Shown here piece by piece: positions 26,437 through 35,655 of a DNA stretch of 64,000 nucleotides. The translations under genes and the position numbers were made by a program. Position 1 is the first letter of the stretch. Each line of letters begins with the position of its first letter. Source of the stretch: Paludifilum halophilum (GTDB lineage: Bacteria > Bacillota > Bacilli > Thermoactinomycetales > DSM-45169); contig NZ_NOWF01000002.1 of the NCBI RefSeq assembly GCF_002245355.1, positions 414,485-478,484 on the forward strand. The letters run 5' to 3'. A model generated the notes under the pieces. That model was not told the DNA's origin and did no database searches. It worked only from the letters and a program-made list of their open reading frames with translations.

Positions 26437-27687
26437 TTATTTCACCAAAGCATTCCGGTGGAGAGAAAAGCCTCCACACAATTCCCCGATTCTCTGCCTC
26501 ACCCCTCGTACGACATCGGGGTCACCCTTGCTTTTTAAAACATCGGCGATGGATCGGCCCACGATCTCCATCTCGGCCCGCCGCATCCCCCGCGTCGTTG
26601 CGGCGGCGGTTCCGATCCGGATGCCACTGGTGACAAAGGGACTGGCCGGATCATAGGGGATCGTGTTTTTGTTCACCGTGATTCCCGCCTGATCCAGGAA
26701 CTGTTCCGCTTCTTTCCCTGTCAAGTTCCAAGGGCGAACATCGACGAGCAATAAGTGATTATCCGTTCCCCCGGAGACAAGGAACGCCCCCGCCCGCTTC
26801 AGGGTTTCCGCCAGACAGGAAGCGTTTTCAACTACTTGAGAAGCGTACTCCCGGAAGGCGGGGGAAAGAGCCTCTTTGAAGGAAACCGCTTTAGCGGCGA
26901 TGATGTGCATCAGCGGACCTCCCTGGATCCCGGGGAAAATCGCCTTGTTGCATTTTTTAGCCAGCTCCTCGTCATTAGTGAGGATGATGCCTCCCCTGGG
27001 CCCTCTCAGCGTTTTATGTGTCGTACTCGTCACGATGTCCGCGTGGGGAATAGGGGAAGGATGGACATCCGCCGCCACCAGACCGGCGATGTGAGCCATA
27101 TCCACCAGAAGACGGGCACCCACCCGATCGGCGATCTCTTTAAATCGGGCAAAATCGATGGCCCGGGGATAGGCGCTCGCACCGGCGACGATCAGCTTGG
27201 GACGCTCCTTTTGAGCGATCGCTTCCACTTCGTCGTAGTCGATCCGGTGCGTATCCTCCCTGACCCCGTAATCAACCACTTTAAACCATTTCCCGGAAAT
27301 ACTGACGGGGCTCCCATGAGTCAGATGACCGCCGTGGGACAGATTCATGCCCATGATTGTATCCCCCGGTTGCAGGAGCGAAAAATAGACCGCGGTATTC
27401 GCCTGGGCGCCGGAGTGAGGCTGAACATTGGCAAACTGTGCGCCAAACAGCTTCTTCACCCGTTCAATGGCCAAGTTTTCCGCCTCGTCGACAAATTGAC
27501 AGCCCCCGTAATATCGCTTGCCGGGATATCCTTCGGCATACTTGTTGGTCAGCTCCGATCCCATCGCCTCTAGCACATCCCGGCTGACAAAATTTTCTGA
27601 AGCAATTAATTCCAGGGTTTGATGTTGCCTCTTCTTCTCCCCTTCGATCGCATCAAACAGTTCGCGGTCATTTTCCATCAAGCTCAT
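26437..27687 (-). CDS. glyA: Serine hydroxymethyltransferase
   Basis: 416 residues with the PLP-lysine motif [14 protein letters not shown]. It interconverts serine and glycine using tetrahydrofolate. The ATG at 27687 has GGAGGGG upstream. It is the first gene after a tandem glycine riboswitch, so this copy is induced by glycine and probably serves catabolism (glycine to serine) rather than C1 supply; a second housekeeping glyA may exist elsewhere. Confidence 0.97.
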   Translation of the reverse strand: MSLMENDRELFDAIEGEKKRQHQTLELIASENFVSRDVLEAMGSELTNKYAEGYPGKRYYGGCQFVDEAENLAIERVKKLFGAQFANVQPHSGAQANTAVYFSLLQPGDTIMGMNLSHGGHLTHGSPVSISGKWFKVVDYGVREDTHRIDYDEVEAIAQKERPKLIVAGASAYPRAIDFARFKEIADRVGARLLVDMAHIAGLVAADVHPSPIPHADIVTSTTHKTLRGPRGGIILTNDEELAKKCNKAIFPGIQGGPLMHIIAAKAVSFKEALSPAFREYASQVVENASCLAETLKRAGAFLVSGGTDNHLLLVDVRPWNLTGKEAEQFLDQAGITVNKNTIPYDPASPFVTSGIRIGTAAATTRGMRRAEMEIVGRSIADVLKSKGDPDVVRGVRQRIGELCGGFSLHRNALVK

Positions 27688-27725
27688 AACAACCCCTCCA
27701 TTCATTTTGCCATCCTCATCGACAC

Positions 27726-27772
27726 AAAAAAGACAGAAGAAAGGTGGTATAACACCGACCTTTCCTCTGTCT
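27726..27772 (-). terminator. glycine riboswitch expression-platform terminator
   Basis: The AGACAGAGGAAAGGT... stem with its complement is followed by a U-run, directly after the second glycine aptamer and before glyA. Confidence 0.85.
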
Positions 27773-27943
27773 TTTTACCTGAGAGTTTAACTCCCCCCGT
27801 GAATACGGAAGTGTTCCCCTTGGGTGGCCTGCGGCTCTTTCCAGAGGTGCGTCCCATTGTGGTACGGGTTGCCTGAGAGATTTGTCCCAAGGTTTTTTGG
27901 GATTTGCTCCTTCGGCGCCGAATCCTTTGTTCGATCTCTCCCA
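27773..27943 (-). ncRNA. tandem glycine riboswitch
   Basis: Two aptamers in tandem. The first opens GGGAGAGATCGAAC with GCGCCGAAGGAGCAAATCC and closes AATCTCTCAGGCAA. The second has GCACCTCTGGAAAGAGCCG and closes AAACTCTCAGGTAAAA. This is the standard gcvT-type glycine riboswitch; here it would allow readthrough into glyA-sdaAB-sdaAA-gcvH when glycine is high. Confidence 0.96.
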
Positions 27944-28025
27944 CAACGGTCATTCGCAGTATTCAGTTTAATGTGATAATCATGATAAAGGGTGACGAAT
28001 CGTATGTCAATATTGATTTTAAAGG

Positions 28026-28514
28026 TTATACTTTTTTCCCTTCGGACAAACTTTGGCCCAGACCTTGGAGCAATGCCAGCAGGGCGGATAAACCGCGGGC
28101 CACTTCCGGATCGCGCAAGGCCCGCAACAAATCCCACACCCCGTTCACCCGGAGACCTTGCTCCGTCTCCATCTTATTCAGCCCGTAATAAACTCCCTCA
28201 CCAAGCCGGGTGATCATCTGCTCATCCAGACGAGTCAAGATTTGTCCGAAGGCGATCGCACTCTTAATCCCGTCAGTGGCCCCCGGTTGGCGGGCCTGCC
28301 GGAGCATCACTTCAAGCAAATTTTCTCCTTGCTCCAATACAGCGTTGGCCATTTCCAACAAACCGTGTCGATGCAGCTGATTCAAAAGTATGACAGCTTC
28401 TTTCACACTGCCTTGATGATCCGCCAGAACACACAATAGTTTGTCGATCTGTCGGCGGCGAATCTGCTCTTCATCCGGCTGAATGCTGACCATCTTCCTC
28501 GTGGCTTTGGCCAT
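28026..28514 (-). CDS. DUF1641 protein, formate dehydrogenase-associated (YrhD-like)
   Basis: 162 residues, mostly helical, with the DUF1641 region near the C-terminus (GLNKMETEQGLRVNGVWDLLRALRDPEV). In Bacilli this family sits with FdhA-type enzymes and is thought to be an accessory or membrane-linking subunit. GGAGGAGGG precedes the ATG. A dispersed repeat separates it from fdhA, but both are on the same strand. Confidence 0.85.
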   Translation of the reverse strand: MAKATRKMVSIQPDEEQIRRRQIDKLLCVLADHQGSVKEAVILLNQLHRHGLLEMANAVLEQGENLLEVMLRQARQPGATDGIKSAIAFGQILTRLDEQMITRLGEGVYYGLNKMETEQGLRVNGVWDLLRALRDPEVARGLSALLALLQGLGQSLSEGKKV

Positions 28515-28552
28515 CGTCCCTCCTCCTCTTCAAACGCCGATCGCCAGACACA

Positions 28553-28690
28553 CGCTAGGCCTGTCTGATCATGAACGACAAACTGGGTGCAGAAGCGACC
28601 GAGACGAGACTTGTGCTCCCCTGAGTGCAAAGGTCGCTACGCCGGAAATCGGCGCCCAGCTACTTTCGGCGATTGACCGGACACACCTTA
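28553..28690. repeat. mosaic dispersed repeat, copy 4
   Basis: Lies between fdhA and the DUF1641 gene. It shares GGAAATCGGCG and GCTACTTTCGGCGATTGAC with copy 1, and GACGAGACTTGTGCT and CCCTGAGT with copy 2, each in reverse orientation to those copies. It touches the fdhA stop codon. Confidence 0.75.
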
Positions 28691-31645
28691 GTCCATGTCT
28701 TTCTCGCCCTCGGCGGACACGATCGGTGTATAATCGTCACGCGCCCACTTCCGTTCCACGCGGACACCGGGCTGGGGATTGGGTTGCCCGAGGCGGTAGT
28801 TGCCCCGCTTGATCGGCGAGGTTCCCTGTACATCCAGCACTTCCATCCGCACAGCGATCTCTTTATACGCCGGTGTGTGGGTATGCTGATCGTGATGACT
28901 GCTTGTCAAAAAGTTGACAGCCTCCTCCGCCTTGGAGGTATTCATCGGCATGTACAATTCCTTACCCTTGACATCATCCGTCACAACCACTGAAACGTTG
29001 ACCGCTCCGTAGGGAGAGACCAGGCGCACCCGGCTCCCGGTCCGAATCCCGCGTTCCTCGGCCAACGATCCGGATACTTCGACATAAGTGTCCGGAACTT
29101 TCTCCCGGAGCCCTTTTACGCGATAAGTCAGGTTTCCTTCGTGAAAATGTTCCAGCATCCGGCCGTTGTTCAAATGTAAATCGTATTCTTCCGGCAGTTG
29201 AAGCGGCGGTGTCCAGTCGACGGGAACCAAACGGGCCTTGCCGTCATCAAAGGCAAACCGGTCCGCATACAAAAGCGGTGTATCAACGCCGTCATCGGAT
29301 ACCGGCCACTGAAGACTATCGTATCCTTCCAGTCGACTGTAAGTGATCCCGGCCATCAACTCTGTCAGGGAGACCGCTTCAGCCAGGATCTCACCGGGAT
29401 GTTGATAATTCCAATCCGCTCCCAAGCGATTGGCGAGTCCCATGAGGATTTGCCAATCCGGCTTCGACTCCCCCAACGGTTCCAGTACCTTGTACAACCG
29501 CTGAACCCGTCGTTCAGTGTTGGTAAAAGTGCCTTCCTTCTCCAGGCTGGGACAGGCCGGCAAAACCACATCGGCATACTGCGCCGTTTTACTGAAGAAA
29601 ACATCCTGAACAACGAAAAAGTCCAGCTTTTCAAGCGCTTTGCCGACGTGATTAGCGTTGGAGTCAACCAGGGCGATCTCTTCCCCTTTAAGGTACATCG
29701 CCTTCAGCCTGCCTTCATGAATCCTCTCCACCATCTGATGGTTATCCAGCCCCCGACGGTCGGGCAGTTTCACGTTCCAGGCCTGTTCATACTCCGCTCG
29801 GACCTTTTCGTCAAAAACGCTCGCATAACCCGGTAACACATCCGGTGCGCAACCGAAATCCCCAGCCCCTTGGACATTGTTGTGTCCCCGCAAGGGATAG
29901 ACGCCGGTTCCCAGACGACCTACTTGACCCGTGATCAGAGAAAGGTTGCAGATCGCCGTACTTGTATCACTGCCGCCCATGTGCTGGGTGACCCCCATCG
30001 CCCACAGCAGACACATCCGGTTCGCATCGCGAATCATTTCCGCCACCCGAATCAGTTGTTCCTTTGAAATGCCCGTCACTTCCTCGGCGTAGTCCAGGGT
30101 GTAGCGTTGTAAAGAAGCGCGGTATTCTTCAAAATGACGGACCCGTTCGGCGACAAAGGTTGAATCGTACCATCCCCGGTCAATCAGCACCTTCGTCACG
30201 GCCGCGATCCAGACCAGGTCCGTACCCGGCTTCGGCTGCAACCACTGGTCCGCACGCTCAGCCATGTCGTTTTTGCGCAGGTCGGCGACGATCAGCTTCT
30301 GATCGTCTCTTTTATGCGCCTGCCGGATCCGGGTCGACAAGACCGGATGAGACTCCGCCGGGTTGGCCCCGATAATGAAGACCAAGTCCGCAGCCGCGAT
30401 ATCCTCGATCGATCCGCTGTCCCCCCCATATCCCATCGTTTGGCGCAGGGCGTATGTCGCCGGGGATTGGCAGTACCGGGAACAGTTGTCGATGTTATTG
30501 GTACCCATGACACTCCGGGCGAACTTTTGCATTAAGTAGTTTTCCTCATTGGTACACTTGGACGAAGAGATATAACCGATAGCATCCGGTCCGTACTCGC
30601 CGCGGATATCGGAGAGGCGTTCTGCCACGTAGTCGAGAGCCTCCCCCCACTCCACCGGATAGAAGGCATCTCCTTTGCGGATCAGGGGTTTGACCAAACG
30701 CTCGGAGCTATTGACAAAATCCCAACCGAACTTCCCCTTCACACACGTGGATATTTGATTGGCAGGGGCCTCCATCTGCGGCTCCACCTTCAGGATCTTG
30801 CGGTCCTTCGTCCAGATATCAAAACTGCACCCGACACCGCAATATGTGCACACCGTTTTCGTTTTCCGGACCCGGGATTCGCGCATTTGTGCCTCCAGTT
30901 CAGAAACGGCAAAAATGGATCCGTACCCCGGTTCCACTTCCTTGGTTAAATCGATCATGGAATTCAAGGTATCCGGCTGGATGCCGGTCAAGAAACCGGC
31001 TTCCCCCAGCATCGGCTTTTCCATCAGCGCGTTGCACGGGCAAACCGTTACACAATGACCGCAGGAAACACAGGACGATTCATTGATGGGCACATCATTG
31101 TCCCAGATGACCCGGGGATGATCCCGTTCCCAGTCGATGGACAACACTTCACTAACCTGAAGATTTTGGCAGGCCTCGACACAACGGCCGCATAAGATGC
31201 ATTGATCGGGATCATAACGATAAAACGGATTCGTATCGTCCTTTTCGTAGGGCTTGGCGGAAAAGGGATACTTTTGTTCCTCCACCCGCATCATCATTGC
31301 GGTGTTGTGGATCGTGCAGTTGCCGTTGTTGTTGTCACAAACGGTACAATAAAGTTCGTGATTTTGAAGCAACCGGTCCATGCCCTCTTTGCGGGCCGCC
31401 CGCCCGGCCGATGAATGGGTGCGGATATCCATTCCCGGTTTCACCTCGGTCGAGCAAGCCCTAACCAGCCGCCCGTTTACTTCCGCGATACAAGTGTCAC
31501 AAGTTTCGATGGGGCCGAGAGCGGGATGGTAGCAGACATGAGGAAATTCCTGTACTTCCAGAATCCTCTGCAATACCGTATCGCCCTCTCGGGCCCGAAT
31601 CCGACCTCCGTTGATCCGGATGTCAAACGCCAAACGTGCGCTCAC
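28688..31645 (-). CDS. Formate dehydrogenase, catalytic subunit (YrhE-type)
   Basis: 985 residues. N-terminal 2Fe-2S ferredoxin domain (cysteines in CYHPALGPIETCDTC), two 4Fe-4S clusters (CILCGRCVEACQ and CVSCGHCVTVCPC), then the molybdopterin domain starting CTYCGVGCSFD. The likely catalytic Cys is in DNCSRYCQSP; no TGA codon is seen, so it is a Cys rather than selenocysteine enzyme. I chose GTG 31645 because GGAGGTGA lies four bases upstream; the longer TTG frame to 31699 has a weaker site. It oxidises formate to CO2, passing electrons to a soluble or quinone acceptor. Confidence 0.93.
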   Translation of the reverse strand: MSARLAFDIRINGGRIRAREGDTVLQRILEVQEFPHVCYHPALGPIETCDTCIAEVNGRLVRACSTEVKPGMDIRTHSSAGRAARKEGMDRLLQNHELYCTVCDNNNGNCTIHNTAMMMRVEEQKYPFSAKPYEKDDTNPFYRYDPDQCILCGRCVEACQNLQVSEVLSIDWERDHPRVIWDNDVPINESSCVSCGHCVTVCPCNALMEKPMLGEAGFLTGIQPDTLNSMIDLTKEVEPGYGSIFAVSELEAQMRESRVRKTKTVCTYCGVGCSFDIWTKDRKILKVEPQMEAPANQISTCVKGKFGWDFVNSSERLVKPLIRKGDAFYPVEWGEALDYVAERLSDIRGEYGPDAIGYISSSKCTNEENYLMQKFARSVMGTNNIDNCSRYCQSPATYALRQTMGYGGDSGSIEDIAAADLVFIIGANPAESHPVLSTRIRQAHKRDDQKLIVADLRKNDMAERADQWLQPKPGTDLVWIAAVTKVLIDRGWYDSTFVAERVRHFEEYRASLQRYTLDYAEEVTGISKEQLIRVAEMIRDANRMCLLWAMGVTQHMGGSDTSTAICNLSLITGQVGRLGTGVYPLRGHNNVQGAGDFGCAPDVLPGYASVFDEKVRAEYEQAWNVKLPDRRGLDNHQMVERIHEGRLKAMYLKGEEIALVDSNANHVGKALEKLDFFVVQDVFFSKTAQYADVVLPACPSLEKEGTFTNTERRVQRLYKVLEPLGESKPDWQILMGLANRLGADWNYQHPGEILAEAVSLTELMAGITYSRLEGYDSLQWPVSDDGVDTPLLYADRFAFDDGKARLVPVDWTPPLQLPEEYDLHLNNGRMLEHFHEGNLTYRVKGLREKVPDTYVEVSGSLAEERGIRTGSRVRLVSPYGAVNVSVVVTDDVKGKELYMPMNTSKAEEAVNFLTSSHHDQHTHTPAYKEIAVRMEVLDVQGTSPIKRGNYRLGQPNPQPGVRVERKWARDDYTPIVSAEGEKDMD

Positions 31646-31758
31646 TCCATCACCTCCGCCAACGTTCTGTATCAGATCCCGTCCTTTCTTTTCGGTCAAC
31701 CTTTTCTTCCTTTTCGAACCTCGTTATTTAAAGCGTCGGACATCCCCCCTTGACCCAA
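31646..31758 (-). promoter_or_regulatory. fdhA leader, distal part
   Basis: Untranslated stretch between the attenuator and the fdhA start; no further structure seen. It contains a possible alternative TTG start at 31699. Confidence 0.4.
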
Positions 31759-31803
31759 TAAAAAAGCCGTAGAAACGAAAGGAAACCCTTTCATTTCTAC
31801 GGC
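31759..31803 (-). terminator. leader terminator before formate dehydrogenase
   Basis: GCCGTAGAAATGAAAGG pairs with CCTTTCGTTTCTACGGC and ends in a U-run. The outer half of the stem is identical to the terminator before the permease at 23706-23751. Confidence 0.85.
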
Positions 31804-31960
31804 GTCTAATACTCCGTTCAACAAAGTTTAAACGTCCGTCAGGAAATCGATGATGGGTGAGTCGATCGAAACATTCGATCCACTCCCGCTCATATGATCC
31901 ACATGGATCCATTCCGACGCATCCAGTCATGGAACACCGAACGAGACTGTCCGGTGATTC
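31804..31960 (-). promoter_or_regulatory. candidate regulatory leader RNA B (shared with permease/microcompartment leader)
   Basis: The core hairpin at 31804-31833 (ACTTTGT / ACGGAGT inside GTTTAA / TTAGAC) is conserved with leader A, including compensating changes in the stem. An upstream stem at 31859-31885 (GAGTGGATCGAA with its complement) parallels the upstream stem of leader A in position, not in sequence. ACGG of the hairpin can instead pair with CCGU of the terminator, giving a switch. Confidence 0.65.
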
Positions 31961-31968
31961 CGATTCTT

Positions 31969-31997
31969 ATCATATATTCTGTCTATTCCTCCGTCAA
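31969..31997 (-). promoter_or_regulatory. sigma-A-type promoter of fdhA
   Basis: Minus strand TTGACG, 17-base spacer, TATGAT. This gives a leader of roughly 310 bases to the fdhA start, enclosing RNA B. The rest of 31998-32226 shows only an imperfect GC hairpin (32118-32173, ACCGGGGT / ACCCCGGT), perhaps the end of the hydrolase transcript. Confidence 0.7.
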
Positions 31998-32226
31998 GGT
32001 GGTCAACGGATCAAATTTTCCCTTTCGCAGACAAAAAACCGGGAGAACAATGGGCCTCATATCATAGCCAAAGGCGAAAAATATTAGCCCATCGTTTCCC
32101 GGATACTCAAAGTGTGACCGGCAACCGGGGTTTATATTCCCGAGAAAAAGCGGGTTGACCCCGGTACGCGATCAGGCGATCCGATGCACTTAAGGAAATA
32201 AGCTTTGCGATCTTTATCGGATCAGG

Positions 32227-33084
32227 CTACCCTTTGATCCACTCGACTAACGTATCGATCACCTGGGTCGGCCGTTCGGAGTGAAGGAGGCAGTGCCCTT
32301 CACCGGGAAGCAAGATCCATTTCTTTTCCTTGGCGGTTAAACGGTCAAAGAAGGAACGGATCGTATCCGGATGGATCAAAGGATCCTTTCTGCCACAGAT
32401 ACAGAGAGTGGGGACCGCGACGCGTTCCGCGTGTTTCATCGCTTCATGGATATTGGCGAGCAATTCCTGCACCCATCGGACAGAGTACGCAGGCGGAGCA
32501 GGGTCGTTCAATTTTCGTTCCAGATAATCAGAGACCATGGATTTGATTCTCGGAATTCGATAAACCCTTTTCAACCAACGATAAGGATTCACACTAAACA
32601 TCGGAACCCTCCGGCTGAAGAAACGAATCACCCGATTGGCGGTATGCGGAATACGAAAGCGCAGTCCCAAGGCGGGAGCGGATAAAACGACTCCGTCCAC
32701 GTCTCCGAGCCGGGATTGCACATACCGGGTCACGATCAGACCCCCCAGGCTGTGGCCGATCAGGTAAAAGCGAAGGTTTCCCAGCTTTTGTTTAAACAGG
32801 CGAACCAGTTGATCCACGTCCTTCAAATATTCATGAAAGCAGGTGACATGGCCGCATTTTCCCTCGGATCGACCAAATCCGCGCAAGTCAAAGGCGACAA
32901 AGGCAATTCCGTCCCGGGAGCATCGATTCCCCAGGTGTTCGTATATTTCCAGATGCTCTCCCGCTCCGTGAACCAGCACCACCACGGAGATGGGGTTATC
33001 AGGAATCCATGTGCGGTAACGGAGGCGGATTCCATCCCGTGTTCGGATCATATCTTCGTAAATGTCAACCGTAGAGCGCTCCAC
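32227..33084 (-). CDS. Alpha/beta hydrolase (monoacylglycerol lipase-like)
   Basis: 285 residues. Oxyanion HGAGEH, nucleophile elbow GHSLGG, catalytic His in GEGHCLLHSE near the end; the acid is likely Asp in CGRKDPLIHP. The architecture matches the lysophospholipase/monoglyceride lipase (serine aminopeptidase S33) family. It has no obvious functional link to fdhA downstream. Confidence 0.88.
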   Translation of the reverse strand: MERSTVDIYEDMIRTRDGIRLRYRTWIPDNPISVVVLVHGAGEHLEIYEHLGNRCSRDGIAFVAFDLRGFGRSEGKCGHVTCFHEYLKDVDQLVRLFKQKLGNLRFYLIGHSLGGLIVTRYVQSRLGDVDGVVLSAPALGLRFRIPHTANRVIRFFSRRVPMFSVNPYRWLKRVYRIPRIKSMVSDYLERKLNDPAPPAYSVRWVQELLANIHEAMKHAERVAVPTLCICGRKDPLIHPDTIRSFFDRLTAKEKKWILLPGEGHCLLHSERPTQVIDTLVEWIKG

Positions 33085-33295
33085 ACCGTATGTCTCCCTC
33101 GAAGTTTGTTATTTTAAGTATGTGCAATGGAGCGAAAAACAACGTTTCCCACTGTGGAATTGGATTATTTTCCAATATGGGGGTTGCGAAAGACTCTCCG
33201 GGGTTTCGACTCCGCTTTGCACATATTTTTATCGCTGGGTGTGCATGATATCGATTGTCCGACCTTTAATCACCATGCCATAAGGAGGTATAAAC
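33085..33295. promoter_or_regulatory. divergent region between hydrolase and DUF1657 gene
   Basis: 211 bases with promoters for both flanking genes; a sporulation-sigma promoter is expected before the DUF1657 gene but I cannot fix one. AAGGAGGT precedes the DUF1657 ATG. Confidence 0.3.
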
Positions 33296-33502
33296 ATGAC
33301 TGTCGGCACCAAAATTCAACAAACCGTTGCCAGTGCGGAAAGCGTTGCGTCCAACCTGAAAACCTTCGCATTGGACACCAATAATCAGCAGGCCAAACAG
33401 ATGTACAACCAGCTGGCACAGAATATGGATTCCGTCGTACAACAGCTGAAAAACCGGGAACAACAAATCATGTCCGAAGAGCCTCAGTACAACCAACAGT
33501 AA
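33296..33502 (+). CDS. DUF1657 small protein (spoVA2mob-type)
   Basis: 68 residues of the DUF1657 family, helical, with FALDTNNQQAKQMYNQLA as the core. The family is found with mobile SpoVA operons that raise spore heat resistance. Strong AAGGAGGT site. It is convergent with the DUF421-SpoVA operon instead of leading it, as is usual. Confidence 0.88.
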   Translation: MTVGTKIQQTVASAESVASNLKTFALDTNNQQAKQMYNQLAQNMDSVVQQLKNREQQIMSEEPQYNQQ

Positions 33503-33517
33503 TCTTTTTCAAACGAA

Positions 33518-33547
33518 ACCCCGTACCGGAAGGTACGGGGTTTTTCT
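33518..33547. terminator. intrinsic terminator
   Basis: CCCCGTACC / GGTACGGGG stem followed by T-run after the DUF1657 gene. Confidence 0.85.
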
Positions 33548-33581
33548 ATACGGGATCTGTCCGACGGAGGATTCGGTCTTT

Positions 33582-34268
33582 CTATCGTTTATCCCCGTGC
33601 ATTTGGCCTCCTCCGTTATCGACATAGATGTCGGGTTCGTGATCCATGGTTGCGGCATACATCACCTGGCGAATATCGTCATATCCTTTCCGCTTCAATT
33701 CCTGCTTTAACCAATCGGCGTCTTCCCCAATCAATTCCAGGTTGTGGGTTTGAATCTGGCCGTCGACGACCAGAGACAGGGCTAAGCCCCGGTAGGGAAC
33801 ATCGATTCGCAAATCCTGCGGGGTCGCCGGATACAACTCTTCCTTCGGCAAGACACTGACGGTTCCTGTAGGCTCCAGGATGGCGTATTGGACCTCCCGG
33901 ACGTCCGGATATCCTTTGGAACGAATGTCCGCCAATAACTCCGACAAGGAAAGTTCACAGCGCCGGAGATTCTCCTTGATGATTTTCCCGTGCTTGACCA
34001 AAATCGTCGGTTGACCCAGGATGAATTGTTTGGTCCACTTGTAAAGCGTCAACCGGGCGTAAAGGATGTGGATCACGGCGATCAGAGCGATGGCCAAAAG
34101 CGATTGCCCGTAATCGTCCACCAGGATCGGGTTGGTCGCCAAAGCGGCAATGATGACAATCGCCATCAAATCGTGGGGCGTCACCTGGGCCAATGTCGAT
34201 TTTCCCATAAAGCGAATCGCGATAATCGCTATGGTGAACAGACTGATGACTTTCAGAATGTAAAGCAA
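33582..34268 (-). CDS. DUF421 (YetF-family) membrane protein
   Basis: 228 residues: three N-terminal membrane segments, then the soluble DUF421 domain (LVKHGKIIKENLRRCELSLSEL). The family includes YetF and is a regular member of spoVA2mob operons, with a proposed role in the spore inner membrane. Last gene of the minus-strand cluster. Confidence 0.9.
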   Translation of the reverse strand: MLYILKVISLFTIAIIAIRFMGKSTLAQVTPHDLMAIVIIAALATNPILVDDYGQSLLAIALIAVIHILYARLTLYKWTKQFILGQPTILVKHGKIIKENLRRCELSLSELLADIRSKGYPDVREVQYAILEPTGTVSVLPKEELYPATPQDLRIDVPYRGLALSLVVDGQIQTHNLELIGEDADWLKQELKRKGYDDIRQVMYAATMDHEPDIYVDNGGGQMHGDKR

Positions 34269-34288
34269 GAGTCTTCACCTTACCTGCT

Positions 34289-34640
34289 TTATCCCTTGGG
34301 TTTAAATAAGATCGCCGCCAAAAAACCGAACACGATCGCCGCAGATATACCGGCGCTGGTCACTTCGAAAATTCCCGTGATCACACCGACCAACCCGTTC
34401 TTTTCCGCTTCCGCCATAGCACCGTGAACCAAGGAGTTGCCGAAACTGGTAATCGGAACAGTAGCCCCCGCTCCGGCAAAATCGATTAACGGCTCATACA
34501 AGCCCAAGCCGTCCAAAACAGCTCCGGCGACAACCAACATACTCGTCGTGTGCGCCGGGGTGAGCCTGAGTCCGTCCAGCATGAGTTGGCCGATCACACA
34601 AATCAGCCCGCCCACAACAAAAGACCAGAAAAAGATCATG
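34289..34640 (-). CDS. spoVAE: Stage V sporulation protein AE (SpoVAEb)
   Basis: 117 residues, membrane protein with the LMLDGLRLTPAHTTSMLVVAG block characteristic of SpoVAEb. Part of the channel that imports and releases dipicolinic acid. ATG 34640 overlaps the spoVAD stop (ATGA). Confidence 0.93.
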
Positions 34641-35655
34641 ATCCGCCGTTTCCTCCTTCTGACTCCAGGGTTACCGCATGGGCAATACAGGGAATGCTTT
34701 CTTTCTGCTGATAGCTGAGGGGAGAAAGCAAGGCCCCCGTCGCCACGATCAACACTTTGCACAGCTCCCCTTTTCGCATCCGGTTAAGGATGTGCCCGTA
34801 AGTAACACAGGCAGAAGAGGCGCAACCGCTGGCTCCGGCCTGCACCGGCTGATCCTTGCGGTAAATCATCAATCCGCAGTCTCCAAAGCGGTCTTCAGGC
34901 AATTGCAAACCATGTTTAGCCAGCAGGTCGGATGCGATCGGGTGACCGACCCGTCCCAAATCCCCGGTGAGAATCAAATCGTATTCAGTCGTGGACAGGT
35001 CCAAATCGCGAAAATGGGCTTCAATCGTATCCACCGCCGCAGGTGCCATCGCCGCCCCCATATTGAAAGGATCCTGTATTCCCATATCGACCACCCGGCC
35101 AACAGTGGCTCTGGTGACACGAACGCCGTCTCCATTCGGCTGAAGAACCGCGGCTCCGGCTCCGGTAACCGACCATTGGGAGGTCGGCGGCTTTTGCGCC
35201 CCGTATTCGGTCGGATAGCGAAACTGCTTCTCCACCGAAGCGTTATGACTGGATGTCCCGACCAGCACGCGCTCCGCATAACCGCCGTCCACCAGCAACG
35301 CCCCCAACGCCAGTCCTTCCATCGATGTGGAACAAGCGCCGAACAATCCCAGATAGGGGACAGCCAAAGTGCGCGCCGTAAAACTGCTGGAAATCACTTG
35401 GTCCATCAGATCACCGGCCAAAAAAAACTGAATATCTTCTTTTCGCATTCCCGCCTTGTCGATCGCCCGCTCGCAAGCCTGCTCCAACAATTTCTTTTCG
35501 GCTTTTTCATAACTGTCCTGACCCAGCCACAGGTCCTGATGCAGTAAATCAAAATCATCGGCCAGGGGGCCCTGGGCTTCGAAGGGTCCCCCCACCGCCG
35601 ATGAAGCGGCGATGAAGGGCGGGTTTGCAAAAGTCCAGGTTCGTCCTTGAATCAC
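34636..35655 (-). CDS. spoVAD: Stage V sporulation protein AD
   Basis: 339 residues with the thiolase-like fold and features such as LFGACSTSMEGLALG; SpoVAD binds dipicolinic acid on the spore inner membrane. GTG start directly after the spoVAC stop codon, so translation is coupled. Confidence 0.95.
   Translation of the reverse strand: MIQGRTWTFANPPFIAASSAVGGPFEAQGPLADDFDLLHQDLWLGQDSYEKAEKKLLEQACERAIDKAGMRKEDIQFFLAGDLMDQVISSSFTARTLAVPYLGLFGACSTSMEGLALGALLVDGGYAERVLVGTSSHNASVEKQFRYPTEYGAQKPPTSQWSVTGAGAAVLQPNGDGVRVTRATVGRVVDMGIQDPFNMGAAMAPAAVDTIEAHFRDLDLSTTEYDLILTGDLGRVGHPIASDLLAKHGLQLPEDRFGDCGLMIYRKDQPVQAGASGCASSACVTYGHILNRMRKGELCKVLIVATGALLSPLSYQQKESIPCIAHAVTLESEGGNGGS

Noticed and set aside
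33296..33502. DUF1657 gene as leader of the minus-strand SpoVA operon
   Set aside because: It is on the plus strand and closed by its own terminator.
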